Source of the DNA: Neostapfia colusana
Taxonomy: Eukaryota > Streptophyta > Magnoliopsida > Poales > Poaceae
DNA length: 64,000 nucleotides
NCBI GenBank assembly: GCA_030760725.1
Contig: JASWHV010000001.1
Location: forward strand, 23,681,928 to 23,745,927
Direction of reading: 5' to 3'
Positions within the stretch are counted from its first letter, which is position 1. Every line of letters begins with the position of its first letter. Positions 33,950 through 44,200 of this stretch are shown here, piece after piece. Below the pieces are notes generated by a model. That model did no database searches. It was not told where the DNA came from and saw nothing but the letters and a program-made list of their open reading frames with translations. The position numbers and the translations under genes are program-made.

Positions 33950-35436
33950 TCGCTTGAGGTTTAACACAGTACAAAGGTCTTCTTTTTCAAAAATCCAGTG
34001 AGGAACGAGTTAGTAGCCCGTATAAGGATGTTATTAGTATATAGAAAGTGGCTTATTAACTTATTTGTTATGTCGGAAAATCGTGCATCTCGGGACGTTC
34101 ATGTCTTGGGGGGTGCACGTAAGCGCTGTCCACCAGTGCGCACAAGCTGAAGGGTGGAGCCCCACGGGTGGCAGGTAACCCGACCCGCTTTGATATCCTC
34201 TACGACTCTTCATGTCGTTTGGGGTATTCGAGCAACGTCTGTCCCTGGCGTGCGTGGTGCAACATGGGAGACCCCGTCACGTGGTCTGAAACGTGAACAC
34301 GTAACTCAAGGCGTGTTTGGCTTGAGAACATCCGGGCGAGTGATGACGGCCGGGTGTACAAACTGTATGGATTCCGGGCTCGGTGTGCAGCCGAGTCTGA
34401 TGATTGTTTGAGTTTCTGCAGGTAGCCTTACCACGAAACGGTAGACGTGTAGCATCCGTGTGCGAGTGACGAGTAGTGCCACTGAACTAACGAAGCCGGC
34501 TAAATCCGGTATAGGTTCTTCCTTTGTGAGGACGTAGTACCGACATAATCTGGTGACGCCTCGACGTCACACCCAACTAAATGAACAACTTCATTTAAAA
34601 ACTTGAAGGTTTTGATCCAAAGTAGTAAAACTTGATGTAACTCCTTCCCTTGAACAGGATATTCAAAGTTAATAAATTTTCAACTTATAGGATGTTAAGG
34701 ACAGAGCACTCTGTTTTCAGCTAAATCAAGGCTGAAGTTAATCAGAGGTTAGAGGTTGAGTTCTTTCGAGGTTGGGGTCGTATGATACATTTCTGGAAAG
34801 CTTTGGAGGAGCTTTACAACTTTTCTGTTGAGTTCCAGAGGTGTTTCATCCCTTAACCACTCGAAAAATGCAGTAGAGTTGAAACTGTCCAGAAAACAGG
34901 ACGGAGCAAAGACTCTCTGTAGACTCTCTGTAAATTAAGCATAACTTCCTGCATAAAAAAATCCAAAAATAGAAAATGAGGTGGTTCTGGGAAGCTTATG
35001 AGATGGGTTACAACTTTGTAACAGAAAGTTTTGTCAGATTAGGAACAGAATTAACTGGAATTCTTGGATCAAATCAGTACCTAAGGCAGGGAGGTGCTGT
35101 CCAATTGTTCCCAGAAATTCTGTTAACTTTGACATCTCATAACTTTTGAACCAGAGCAGATCTTAGGCCAACCAAATACTTTCTGGAAAGCTATTGAAGT
35201 TAACTTTAACTTTGATGTTGAGCTCCAGGACTGGTTTTGCTTTTAACCTGGCCTAAATCAGATTGATATGGAAACTGGTCAGGGCTGTCATGGGAACAGC
35301 AGATCAGCAGTCAAATTTGTTTAAAAATTTGAACTATGTTTCCAAGTGTTAAGGGTTCAATGACATATCTTATGTTATAACTCAATGGTTTACTGTTTAA
35401 ATAAATATTTGACATTTCTCAAATATATTTTTACAG
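33950..35436 (+). other. Element 3 leader
   Basis: About 1.5 kb without a supported gene. The part at about 34074-34555 is conserved with element 2's leader. The later part (about 34570-35430) is AT-rich, with similarity to 15540-16130 reversed. It ends TATTTTTACAG directly before the ORF0 ATG, a good 3' splice acceptor match. Confidence 0.7.
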
Positions 35437-36381
35437 ATGGCAGCAGATAAACGGTTGGAGAACGGGTGGGTAGTTTCCCACTGCTCTGACCGTAGCGGCT
35501 ACCCGGGAGCATTGTGGCTAATGCTCCAATATTTCGGGTACAACCAGATGCCGCAATACTTCGCCAAGGAAGAAGGCGAAGAGGGGAACAAGACGTGGAC
35601 GATCCATGTCGAGGTTCCTGCAGGGCCTACGCCACCCGGTTGGGTGCCATTCACCGTCACGGTGAGAGGAAGACAACCGGAAGGGATGTGGCAAGTGGCA
35701 GCCCGTGACACTATGTCACGTTTCTGCCAACTACACGTACAGGCTATGGAGGGAACTCCATACGCACTCGTTCCGGTGGAGGGACGAGCTCAGCATGTGT
35801 GGGAAGAGAGGTACCTAGAGGCAACGAACCCGAGTTGCCCAAGGTACAACCCCGCGGAGGCAAATCTCAGCCTCCAAATGAGGGCGGGAAACGCTGTGAT
35901 GGACAGCCAAGCTGTTCATACGGAGCATCTCGCCACCAAGCTCAAGGAGAGCACAAGCCGTGGAGATCATTTTGAGAGTGCTCACAGTGCACTCCGCAAT
36001 GTGCTCCTTCCGACGATCAAGCGACTGAATGAACAACACAATCAGTTGCGTCGTCTGAAGAAGGCAAAGAAGAAGAGCCGTGTTGACATTGCGGCGTTGC
36101 AAGAGCTGGTGCAGACCCTAACCCAGCAGAATGAGGACCTTGCTCAAGAGCGGGACGACGCTATTGAGGAAGGACAAGGCTGGGAAGAGGACTACAACCA
36201 GGCTATGGACGAGGTGCATGCATTGCAGGACCTCGTGCCCCCGGTATTGGGCGTACCGGTAGTCTTGGGTCTTCCAGCCATGGGAGAACCTGGAATGGGA
36301 GAAGAGGTGGTAGACCCCGAGCCACCAGCAGAGGTACCGGAGGAGGACGACCCACAGGAGGTCGAGTTCTACTCCGAGTAG
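35437..36381 (+). CDS. ORF0: extra element protein upstream of gag, coiled coil, 314 aa
   Basis: An uninterrupted ORF in sense orientation between leader and gag, in a different frame from gag (frame 1 against 0) and 272 bp before it. The N-terminal part (residues 1 to about 175) is compact and Trp/Tyr-rich, with no family I can name. Residues about 190-265 are rich in Leu, Lys, Glu and Gln in a heptad-like pattern, with a basic RRLKKAKKKSR stretch, predicting a coiled coil. The tail (about 285-314) is acidic. No signal peptide or membrane segment is seen. Some rice gypsy elements (RIRE3/RIRE8 group, from memory) are reported to carry an ORF0 before gag; this is probably the same class. Its role is unknown. 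The related element 2 lacks it. Its open frame in a very young copy is consistent with function. Confidence 0.8.
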   Translation: MAADKRLENGWVVSHCSDRSGYPGALWLMLQYFGYNQMPQYFAKEEGEEGNKTWTIHVEVPAGPTPPGWVPFTVTVRGRQPEGMWQVAARDTMSRFCQLHVQAMEGTPYALVPVEGRAQHVWEERYLEATNPSCPRYNPAEANLSLQMRAGNAVMDSQAVHTEHLATKLKESTSRGDHFESAHSALRNVLLPTIKRLNEQHNQLRRLKKAKKKSRVDIAALQELVQTLTQQNEDLAQERDDAIEEGQGWEEDYNQAMDEVHALQDLVPPVLGVPVVLGLPAMGEPGMGEEVVDPEPPAEVPEEDDPQEVEFYSE

Positions 36382-36653
36382 GGGGTTACGGTTGCCAAGT
36401 AGGGCAGCTAGGGTAGCGTAACCCAACTTTTGTAATCGGTGACATGTCGTGTAGACAGTAGCGTATGTATAGGTAGTGACGACATGAGCACGACTTCTCG
36501 GAGATCCGAGAATAATGTATCTTGTATAAAGTTTATGCTTTATCAATATATGGGAATGTTGTGCAAGTTAATCATGCGTCGCTTCAATACTTACTCCTGT
36601 TTATGGAATTTTGAGTAAGACATGTGCTAATTGCTGCTGTGTTGAATTTCAGA
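36382..36653 (+). other. ORF0-gag intergenic segment
   Basis: 272 bp with no ORF of note. It ends GTTGAATTTCAG, then A, then the gag ATG, again acceptor-like. This suggests gag is translated from a spliced or otherwise distinct RNA rather than by reading through ORF0. Confidence 0.55.
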
Positions 36654-39600
36654 ATGACGCGTACTCGTGCCAACCCCGATGTTGGAGGTACTAGCCAAGG
36701 GGGAGAGACCTCCCAACCACCTCCCGAGGACTCCTCGGGACAGCAGCAGCAACAGCAACAGCAAACACCGCCACCGCCACTGCCAACGGTTACATTGGCC
36801 GACATTGTCGCGGCAATGGCGGGTTCACATCAGCAGCATACAGAGCTGCTGCAAACGTTAATTGCGAATACGTCTCGCCCAGAGAGACGTCAAGATCGTG
36901 AGGAGCGCCAACAGAGCTCCTACTCTGACTTCCTGGCGACTCATCCCCCTGTATTCTCAAGGGCGGATGAACCACTTGACGCGGACAACTGGCTCCGCGC
37001 CATAGAGATGAAGTTCGGGCTGCTCCAAATCAGCGAGCAGCGCAAGACTCAGTTCGCGGTCCAGCAGCTCCAAGGATCCGCGAGCGCGTGGTGGGCCAAC
37101 TTTTGTGCTTCACAACCCACCGACCGAGTGATGACCTGGGCGGAGTTCCGGACGGCCTTCCGGGCCTATCATATACCGCCCGGTTTGATGAAGAGGAAGA
37201 CGCAGGAATTCCTACACCTGCAACAAGGGAGCCGGAACGCGCTGGAGTACTCCAGAGCGTTCAACGATCTCGCACTCTACGCGTCGTATCACGCAGATAC
37301 GGACGAGAAACGGCGGGACCACTTTTACCAGGGGCTTAACCCGCTCCTGAAGGACAAGCTGGCGATGTTCAATCGCGGCAGCCTCAACGACATAATTGAT
37401 GCTGCGATTGTTCAGGAAGACTCCGGCAAGGAGTTGGCGGCGGCAGAGCGAAAGCGAAGCGCGCCGCAGAGCAGCGGAGAAGGAGGCGGTCCTTCTCAGA
37501 AGTTTCGGATGGTGAATCGCCCACCATCAGGTCCGCGCTGGCAGCCACCACAGCGGTCGATGCCGTTCCGCGGTCGGCCGTATTCTTCACCGGCATTCCG
37601 GCCGGCACTGCCAGCACCACCGCAACAACAACAGCAGCAGCGGGCGATGCCGCGTGCGTTTGCACCTCCGCAACGCATGCCGGGCTTTCGTCCACCAAGT
37701 ACTCCACCAGCAGCGGCCACATGTTACAAGTGTGGTCGTCCAGGACACTTCGCGAGCAGTTGCCCGGAGAGGCAAGGCGGCGGAGTGGTACCACAGTTTC
37801 CGGGGAGGAATCAACCCCGGAACCCTACTAATGCGCGGCGGGCAAACCCTAGGCCCGGCACTGTCCACCAGCTTGCCATTGAGGACGTGCCGGAGGGCGA
37901 GCCAATCCTTGCGGGTATGTTCCAACTCCACCAGCATCCCGCTATAGTACTATTTGATTCAGGCGCCACGCATAATTTTATTAGCCAAGCTTTCATTGCT
38001 AAACACAGCTTGCCAATACTACCCACCGATAGTCCATATTTAATTTGTTCACCGGGTGGGAAGATTTCAGCAAGCGTAATGGTCTCCAAAGCACCATTAT
38101 GCTTAGCGGGTAGAGTGTACCCCACGTCTCTCATTATCTTAGAGGGACAGAAGGTCGATGTCATCCTAGGGATGTCGTGGTTAAACCGCCACGGCGCTGT
38201 TTTAGACACCGTCCTCCGAGTCGTGCACTTAAACTCAGGAGTGCACGGTTCTCACTCATTATTTCTGGACAGTCCAGAAATAAAACTTCCAAGTGTCTAT
38301 CAAGCCACAACCATCAGATTGGAAGACATTCCAGTGGTCCGAGAATTCCCTGATGTATTCCCGGATGATTTGCCGGGGATGCCACCCGATAGAGAGGTGG
38401 AGTTCAAGATTGAACTTGCACCGGGAACCATGCCAATATCCCGAAGGCCGTACAAGATGGCGCCCAAGGAGTTGGCTGAACTGAAGACTCAGCTCACGGA
38501 CCTTCTGGAGAAGGGTTTTATTAGGCCGAGCTCCTCGCCATGGGGCTGTTCGGCATTATTTGTCAAAAAGAAGGATGAAACGTTGCGGCTTTGCGTGGAC
38601 TACCGTCCATTAAATGCCGTAACCATCAAGAACAAGTACCCGTTGCCACGGATCGACATGTTGTTTGATCAGTTGGTCGAAGCAAAGGTCTTTTCCAAGA
38701 TGGATTTAAGATCCGGGTACCATCAGATTAAGATCAGGGCTGAGGACATTCCAAAGACAGCTTTTTCGACAAGGTACGGACTTTATGAGTACCTGGTCAT
38801 GTCCTTTGGCCTCACCAATGCTCCAGCTCACTTCATGTACTTAATGAACTCGGTGTTCATGCCGGAGCTGGACAAGTTTGTCGTGGTCTTCATCGACGAC
38901 ATCCTGGTATATTCCAAGTCGGAGGAAGATCACAAGAAACATCTGCGTATAGTCTTGCAACGGCTGCGGGATCACAAGTTATACGCAAAGTTCAGCAAAT
39001 GCGAGTTTTGGATATCGCAAGTGCCTTTCCTCGGGCATATCATCTCAGCGGAGGGTATCGCTGTGGACCCGAGCAAAATCACGCAAGTGCTGAATTGGAA
39101 ATCCCCGAGAACTGTTCATGAGGTACGGAGTTTCCTCGGACTCGCGGGATATTATCGGAGGTTCATTCCGAACTTCTCGAAGATTGCCAAGCCAATGACA
39201 GAGCTGCTGAAGAAGGCTACCAAATATGTTTGGAGTCCAGCATGTGAAGCAGCATTCAAGGCTTTAGTCAAGCACCTGACATCAGCACCGGTTTTGGCGC
39301 AGCCAGACACAACAAAACCGTTCGATGTGTACTGCGATGCATCCGGCATTGGGCTCGGATGTGTGTTGATGCAAGACCGAAGGGTGGTCGCGTATGGGTC
39401 ACGGCAGCTTAGGAATCATGAGCAAAATTATCCAACTCACGACTTGGAGCTCGCTGCCGTGGTACTTGCACTGAAAATGTGGAGGCACTACCTACTCGGT
39501 AACCTCGTACATTTATATACCGACCACAAAAGCCTCAAGTACATATTCACTCAGAAGGAGCTGAACATGAGGCAACGAAGATGGTTAGAACTGATAAAGG

Positions 39601-41210
39601 ATTACGAGATAGAGATCCATTATCATCCGGGCAAGGCAAACGTTGTGGCAGACGCGCTAAGCCGCAAGTCACACGTCAATAATCTGACCATCACACCGTT
39701 GGGAGAGAGCGAACCACCACTCCATGTGATTCCACACGGAGCTCTCTACAACCTAGCTTTGATCCCCACCATCCGTGAAGAGATAGCGGCAGCCCAGAAG
39801 AATGACAAGGGCATGTCACATTTACGGAGACGTGTAGACAGTGGGGAGTTGAAATGTTTCCGGAAGGACGGAGACGGCGTCCTATGGTTCAAGGACCGGA
39901 TCGTCGTACCCCGAAACCCGGAGTTACGGAAGAAAATCTTTGATGAGGCTCACTTATCAAAGTTTTCTATTCACCCCGGCAGCAACAAGATGTATCAAGA
40001 ACTCAGAAGCAAGTTTTGGTGGACACGGATGAAGCGAGAGACTGCAAAATACGTGTCCGAGTGTGATACATGTCGACGGGTGAAGGCAGACCACATGCGG
40101 AAACCGGGACTGCTGCAACCACTGGGCATTCCTGCCTGGAAGTGGGAGGACGTGAGCATGGATTTCGTCGTCGGTTTACCCACCACCTTACAGAAACATG
40201 ATTCTGTGTGGGTGATCGTCGATCGGCTCACCAAAGTTGCCCATTTCATCCCGGTCAACACCAACTACAACGCCAAGAAGTACGCTGAACTGTACATCTC
40301 ACGGATCCTATGCTTATACGGCGTACCCCGTACTATCGTATCGGACCGGGGCACTTTATTTGTGTCCCGTTTTTGGGAGCAGCTCCACGCTGCCTTGGGG
40401 ACGAAGCTGATCCGTAGTTCAGCCTACCACCCGCAGACGGATGGGCAAACGGAGCGGGTAAATCAAATCTTAGAAGACATGCTACGAGCTTGCGCTATCG
40501 ACCACGGCAAGAACTGGGATGATCACTTGCCGTTAGCCGAGTTCTCGTACAACAATGGGTACCAAGCCAGCATCAAGATGGCGCCCTACGAGGCGCTATA
40601 CGGGAGAAAATGCCGCACACCATTGAATTGGTGTGAGTCTGGCGAGAGGGTTACCTTCGGGATTGATCTTGTCAACAACGCGGAAGAAAAGGTTCGAGTA
40701 ATTCAAGCGAACCTAAAAGCCGCTCAATCCCGACAGAAACAGTATGCGGACCGGAGAAGGCGTCCGTTACAATTCGAAGCTGGAGACCACGTATATCTAC
40801 GAGTGTCTCCAATGAAGGGCGTAAACAGATTTGGGGTGAGAGGAAAGTTAGCACCCCGATTCATCGGTCCATTCCAGATTACCGAAAGATGTGGATCGGT
40901 GGCATACCGGCTAAGATTACCAGAAGCACTTTCCGGTGTGCACGACGTCTTTCACATTTCCCAGCTGAGGAAGTGTCTCAAGCTATCAACTACCGTTCAG
41001 CTGGAAGACATTGAAGAACTGCAACCGGATCTCACCTATCGGGAGGAACCGGTGCAGATTATTGATGAAAAGGCCCGAACCACACGCAACCGTACGTTGT
41101 GGTTCTACAAGGTTCTGTGGAGTAATCACTCCATGGATGAAGCGACATGGGAGAGCGAAGAATTTCTTCGCACTAACTACCCCGACTTTCTCACGTCGCA
41201 TATTCGGTAA
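36654..41210 (+). CDS. gag-pol: Gag-Pol polyprotein of element 3, intact (1518 aa)
   Basis: The start is taken at the ATG 36654 (MTRTRANPDV), 30 bases inside the longest open frame, whose first codon is GTG. A poly-Gln tract lies near residues 30-38. The Gag core covers about 90-210 and CCHC CYKCGRPGHFASSC starts at about 357. Protease DSGA is at about 434, RT LCVDYRPLN and FIDDIL at about 746, and RNase H YCDASG, TDHKSLKYIF and ADALSRK up to about 1000. Integrase HHCC covers about 1100-1140, with catalytic D (SMDF, about 1169), D (SDRGT, about 1229) and E (GQTERVN, about 1267). The chromodomain (about 1470-1512) includes VLWSNHSMDEATWESEEF. Gag and Pol are one frame with no stop or shift. 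All catalytic residues I can check are present, so it is probably competent. The chromodomain would tether integration to modified chromatin. Confidence 0.96.
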   Translation: MTRTRANPDVGGTSQGGETSQPPPEDSSGQQQQQQQQTPPPPLPTVTLADIVAAMAGSHQQHTELLQTLIANTSRPERRQDREERQQSSYSDFLATHPPVFSRADEPLDADNWLRAIEMKFGLLQISEQRKTQFAVQQLQGSASAWWANFCASQPTDRVMTWAEFRTAFRAYHIPPGLMKRKTQEFLHLQQGSRNALEYSRAFNDLALYASYHADTDEKRRDHFYQGLNPLLKDKLAMFNRGSLNDIIDAAIVQEDSGKELAAAERKRSAPQSSGEGGGPSQKFRMVNRPPSGPRWQPPQRSMPFRGRPYSSPAFRPALPAPPQQQQQQRAMPRAFAPPQRMPGFRPPSTPPAAATCYKCGRPGHFASSCPERQGGGVVPQFPGRNQPRNPTNARRANPRPGTVHQLAIEDVPEGEPILAGMFQLHQHPAIVLFDSGATHNFISQAFIAKHSLPILPTDSPYLICSPGGKISASVMVSKAPLCLAGRVYPTSLIILEGQKVDVILGMSWLNRHGAVLDTVLRVVHLNSGVHGSHSLFLDSPEIKLPSVYQATTIRLEDIPVVREFPDVFPDDLPGMPPDREVEFKIELAPGTMPISRRPYKMAPKELAELKTQLTDLLEKGFIRPSSSPWGCSALFVKKKDETLRLCVDYRPLNAVTIKNKYPLPRIDMLFDQLVEAKVFSKMDLRSGYHQIKIRAEDIPKTAFSTRYGLYEYLVMSFGLTNAPAHFMYLMNSVFMPELDKFVVVFIDDILVYSKSEEDHKKHLRIVLQRLRDHKLYAKFSKCEFWISQVPFLGHIISAEGIAVDPSKITQVLNWKSPRTVHEVRSFLGLAGYYRRFIPNFSKIAKPMTELLKKATKYVWSPACEAAFKALVKHLTSAPVLAQPDTTKPFDVYCDASGIGLGCVLMQDRRVVAYGSRQLRNHEQNYPTHDLELAAVVLALKMWRHYLLGNLVHLYTDHKSLKYIFTQKELNMRQRRWLELIKDYEIEIHYHPGKANVVADALSRKSHVNNLTITPLGESEPPLHVIPHGALYNLALIPTIREEIAAAQKNDKGMSHLRRRVDSGELKCFRKDGDGVLWFKDRIVVPRNPELRKKIFDEAHLSKFSIHPGSNKMYQELRSKFWWTRMKRETAKYVSECDTCRRVKADHMRKPGLLQPLGIPAWKWEDVSMDFVVGLPTTLQKHDSVWVIVDRLTKVAHFIPVNTNYNAKKYAELYISRILCLYGVPRTIVSDRGTLFVSRFWEQLHAALGTKLIRSSAYHPQTDGQTERVNQILEDMLRACAIDHGKNWDDHLPLAEFSYNNGYQASIKMAPYEALYGRKCRTPLNWCESGERVTFGIDLVNNAEEKVRVIQANLKAAQSRQKQYADRRRRPLQFEAGDHVYLRVSPMKGVNRFGVRGKLAPRFIGPFQITERCGSVAYRLRLPEALSGVHDVFHISQLRKCLKLSTTVQLEDIEELQPDLTYREEPVQIIDEKARTTRNRTLWFYKVLWSNHSMDEATWESEEFLRTNYPDFLTSHIR

Positions 41211-41244
41211 AATTTCCACCGTCCTCTCTCTCATTTCACATTAT

Positions 41245-41261
41245 AATCTCGGGACGAGATT
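41245..41261 (+). other. Inverted repeat before the polypurine tract (element 3)
   Basis: AATCTCG, GGA, CGAGATT, 34 bp after the gag-pol stop and abutting the polypurine tract. Confidence 0.82.
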
Positions 41262-41279
41262 CTTTTAAGGGGGGAGGAA
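41262..41279 (+). other. Polypurine tract, element 3
   Basis: CTTTTAAGGGGGGAGGAA directly before the 3' LTR TG at 41280. Confidence 0.9.
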
Positions 41280-44200
41280 TGTAAGGGCCTCAGTTTTTGA
41301 CACTCATTTGCAGTGTTCATCACCACACCACACACCTCATTTGAGGAAAAATGATGAACACAAATAAAGAGCAAGTAACAATTATCAACATGCTCATTAG
41401 GGAACAAACTCACACATTACAAAAGTGGTACTTCCCACATGTGATATAGATGGGCTGGACATATGAAAACTCCTACACTTTGCCAAGGATGTCCATGCCA
41501 AGTTTCACCCAAATTCAAAACATTTTTGAGGTCATCTTGGGTGTAGATAGGAAAGGGGCAGTTTGAAAACATATTCAAATTCAAACTGTTTTCACCCACT
41601 GAATTTAAAAGTGGAAGGCATATTCTTGCTCAGCACATTTTTGTGAGCTCACACACCAATTTTCACTCCATTTGGAGTTGATCTTGACATGAGCTAAGGG
41701 GGAGAAATTCAAACTTTATTTGAATTTCAAACTGCACTTGTGCTGAAATTCATTCAAACCAAACCTCATTTGAACTTTGATCAATTCAAATGGCTCTTGG
41801 GTGAATAATTTGAGTTGCCAAGGGTAGAATAGGGTTCACTGTTTACCACAGCTGTTAGGAATAAATTTCAGAGGTTAAAAGAGGAGTGGGACCCACATGT
41901 CAGCCTCAGCCTCAAAGCAAACCGACTGAACCACAGTTCAGTCGGTTCCCGGCTGTTGTGCGCGCGCGCCACCGAAGGGGGCAGCCGGCGCCAGCTCCTG
42001 CTGCGTGCCCCAAGCCGGAGACCGGCCGACCGGCCTATTTATTCCCTCCCCGGCGTGCTTCAGTCGCCATTCCCCGAGCTGCCGACGTGCACGATCCATT
42101 TCTCCACTGCCATCACCGGCGCTCGAGTTCCTGCTGGATCGAGCTGATCGCAGCTTCCTCTTTCCACTCCAGGGTCCCAGCCAGGTACTAGCGACCATCC
42201 TCCATCCTTCCCATTGATAGAAATCGATTGAAACCGAGTGATATCGGCTGTGCCGAAAGATCAAACTCGGAACTGGAAACCGCCGCACCTCGGGCTCTCG
42301 TGGACAGCCCAACCTGGGCGTTGTCACGCCCGAGCCAAGGCACCCTTGGACGCGCAAGTGATCGGTGCTGCTCATCCCCGAGCCACAGCTCGAGTGGTTG
42401 CTCACCGGCGGCGAATTTCCACTTTTCCCCTTTCTGTGTGCAGAACGACCCTCGGGTACGATTCTGTTTAATTCGTGCTCTAGAAAGGATTAGAGGGCCT
42501 CAGGCCACTCCCACACGAACTAGACACGGTGACGCACAAGTTGCCTTCACAACTCTGGGCCGGAGAACTTCTGTGCCCGGCGTAATTCAAGGTCTACTAA
42601 TGGCGGAACGCACGGGGGGTATCGGGCGCACGGTGAGGACCTATTTCGGGCCTTCCCCGAGCTGCCCCGAGTTCATGTCGACCTTCTCTGAGGTCCACTG
42701 ATGCTCCCCGACCGGTTTCCCAAGTAGCTGAGGCACTAGGAGCATCAGCCGACATGGCCGAAGTCGTTCCGATATGGCGGCTCGTCGCCGACCATGCTCC
42801 GGCCGTTGTCATGAGCAGCTGACCCTCGGATCATGTTCCCCAAGTAAAAGTAGGCAGGGGCGGCCAGAATCAAGAAGTTTGAAGCTGTACAGCAGCCGGC
42901 GGCGAGCTCTCCGGCGAGGTCCCTCGGCGGCGGAGCGCGGGTGTCGCGAGGTTGAAGAAGGGGGTGGACCCCAGCTGTCAGCGGCCGATATTTTGAATCG
43001 GGATCCGGCTGCGGCCGGGATCGGGTGTGCTGGCGCGCAAAAGCCTTGTGGGCCGCGGTGTGCTGTCGCTTCGGCGTGCGACGCGTGTCTCCTGGGCCCA
43101 CGCGCGAGTTTAAACTTTTCCCCGATTTTCAGATTTCCTTCAAACTTCAAATCCTTATAACTTTGGCTAGAAAGCTCCAAATTGAGTGAACCAAATTTTG
43201 CTGGATTCAGCTCTTTGAGTACTTTCCAGAAAATCAAGTGTCACTTCATGAAATTCCTTAATTCTCCAGAATTAATTCCTTAAAGTTTAAACTGTTAGGA
43301 ATTTTAACTGGAGAATCATTTGGAGGAAAATCCTGAAATTTTGCTGAGATGTTCACCAAAATATCCTTGAACTACCATAAAAATTTCAGATCCATTTGAG
43401 CTCATTTAGTCCACCTAATGGTGTGATTAGTAAAACTGTTCCAGAGAAAATAGAAAATGTTCAGAAACATTTTCAGAATTTTCTCTGAAATTGTTTAGCT
43501 CATATCTTTAGTTAGAGACTTCCAAATTAAGTGAGACCAATTCCATTAGAACCCTCTGAAAATCTAGTTTTCAGAAAGTCATAGTTTGTTTCATGAAAAT
43601 ACCTAGAACACCCTAAAAGCCTTTAATTAAGGTCAAGGACATAATTATTTGTGGAGGGCTCAAATGAGCTTTGCTGCAACTAAAACTTGACCAAGTCTCT
43701 GTTTAGGTTGTAACCAAGCCACAGTAAAAGTTTCACAGTCATTAGGTCTATCTAGTAAAGGTTATAGACTTCACAACTTCAAAGTTAATACAAAAGCATT
43801 TAATTAATACATACATTGTTCTTATCATGTAGTCGCTAAGGTCGAGGAGGAACCCGAAGTCCTAGACTTCGTTACTCCGGAGGAACAGCTAGCCTACGAC
43901 CAAGAGCAGCAAGGCAAGCCCCGGTTTGCATTAACCATTTTATAAATTTTTATTGTTTTGAGCACATACTTGTTTTCTTTATGTTGTGCATTAGAGTCTT
44001 GTTTGGAAATCCAACTGCATAGCCAAGAAAACCACGGGTTGGGTTTAGGATTGAAAACCCCGTTAGCCACTGCATTGCTAGGATAGAGTAGGATTCGGTA
44101 CAAGTCGAGTAGTTGGAAATACTCGCGAGAATAGGCTAGAGGCACATTGCTCGGGTAGAGATAGCACATGATACACATGGCAAGAAAATGAGACCGAGCG

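Noticed and set aside
34154..34411. Possible conserved leader uORF shared with 16518-16703
   Set aside because: The nucleotides are conserved but the frame shifts at a 1-bp indel, and the changes I can see in the shared stretch are non-synonymous. Better explained as a conserved RNA or DNA segment.
35437..36381. ORF0 as a captured host gene
   Set aside because: No introns, no recognisable host family, and a position between the leader and gag with its own acceptor-like site point to a resident element gene. Capture in the distant past cannot be excluded.
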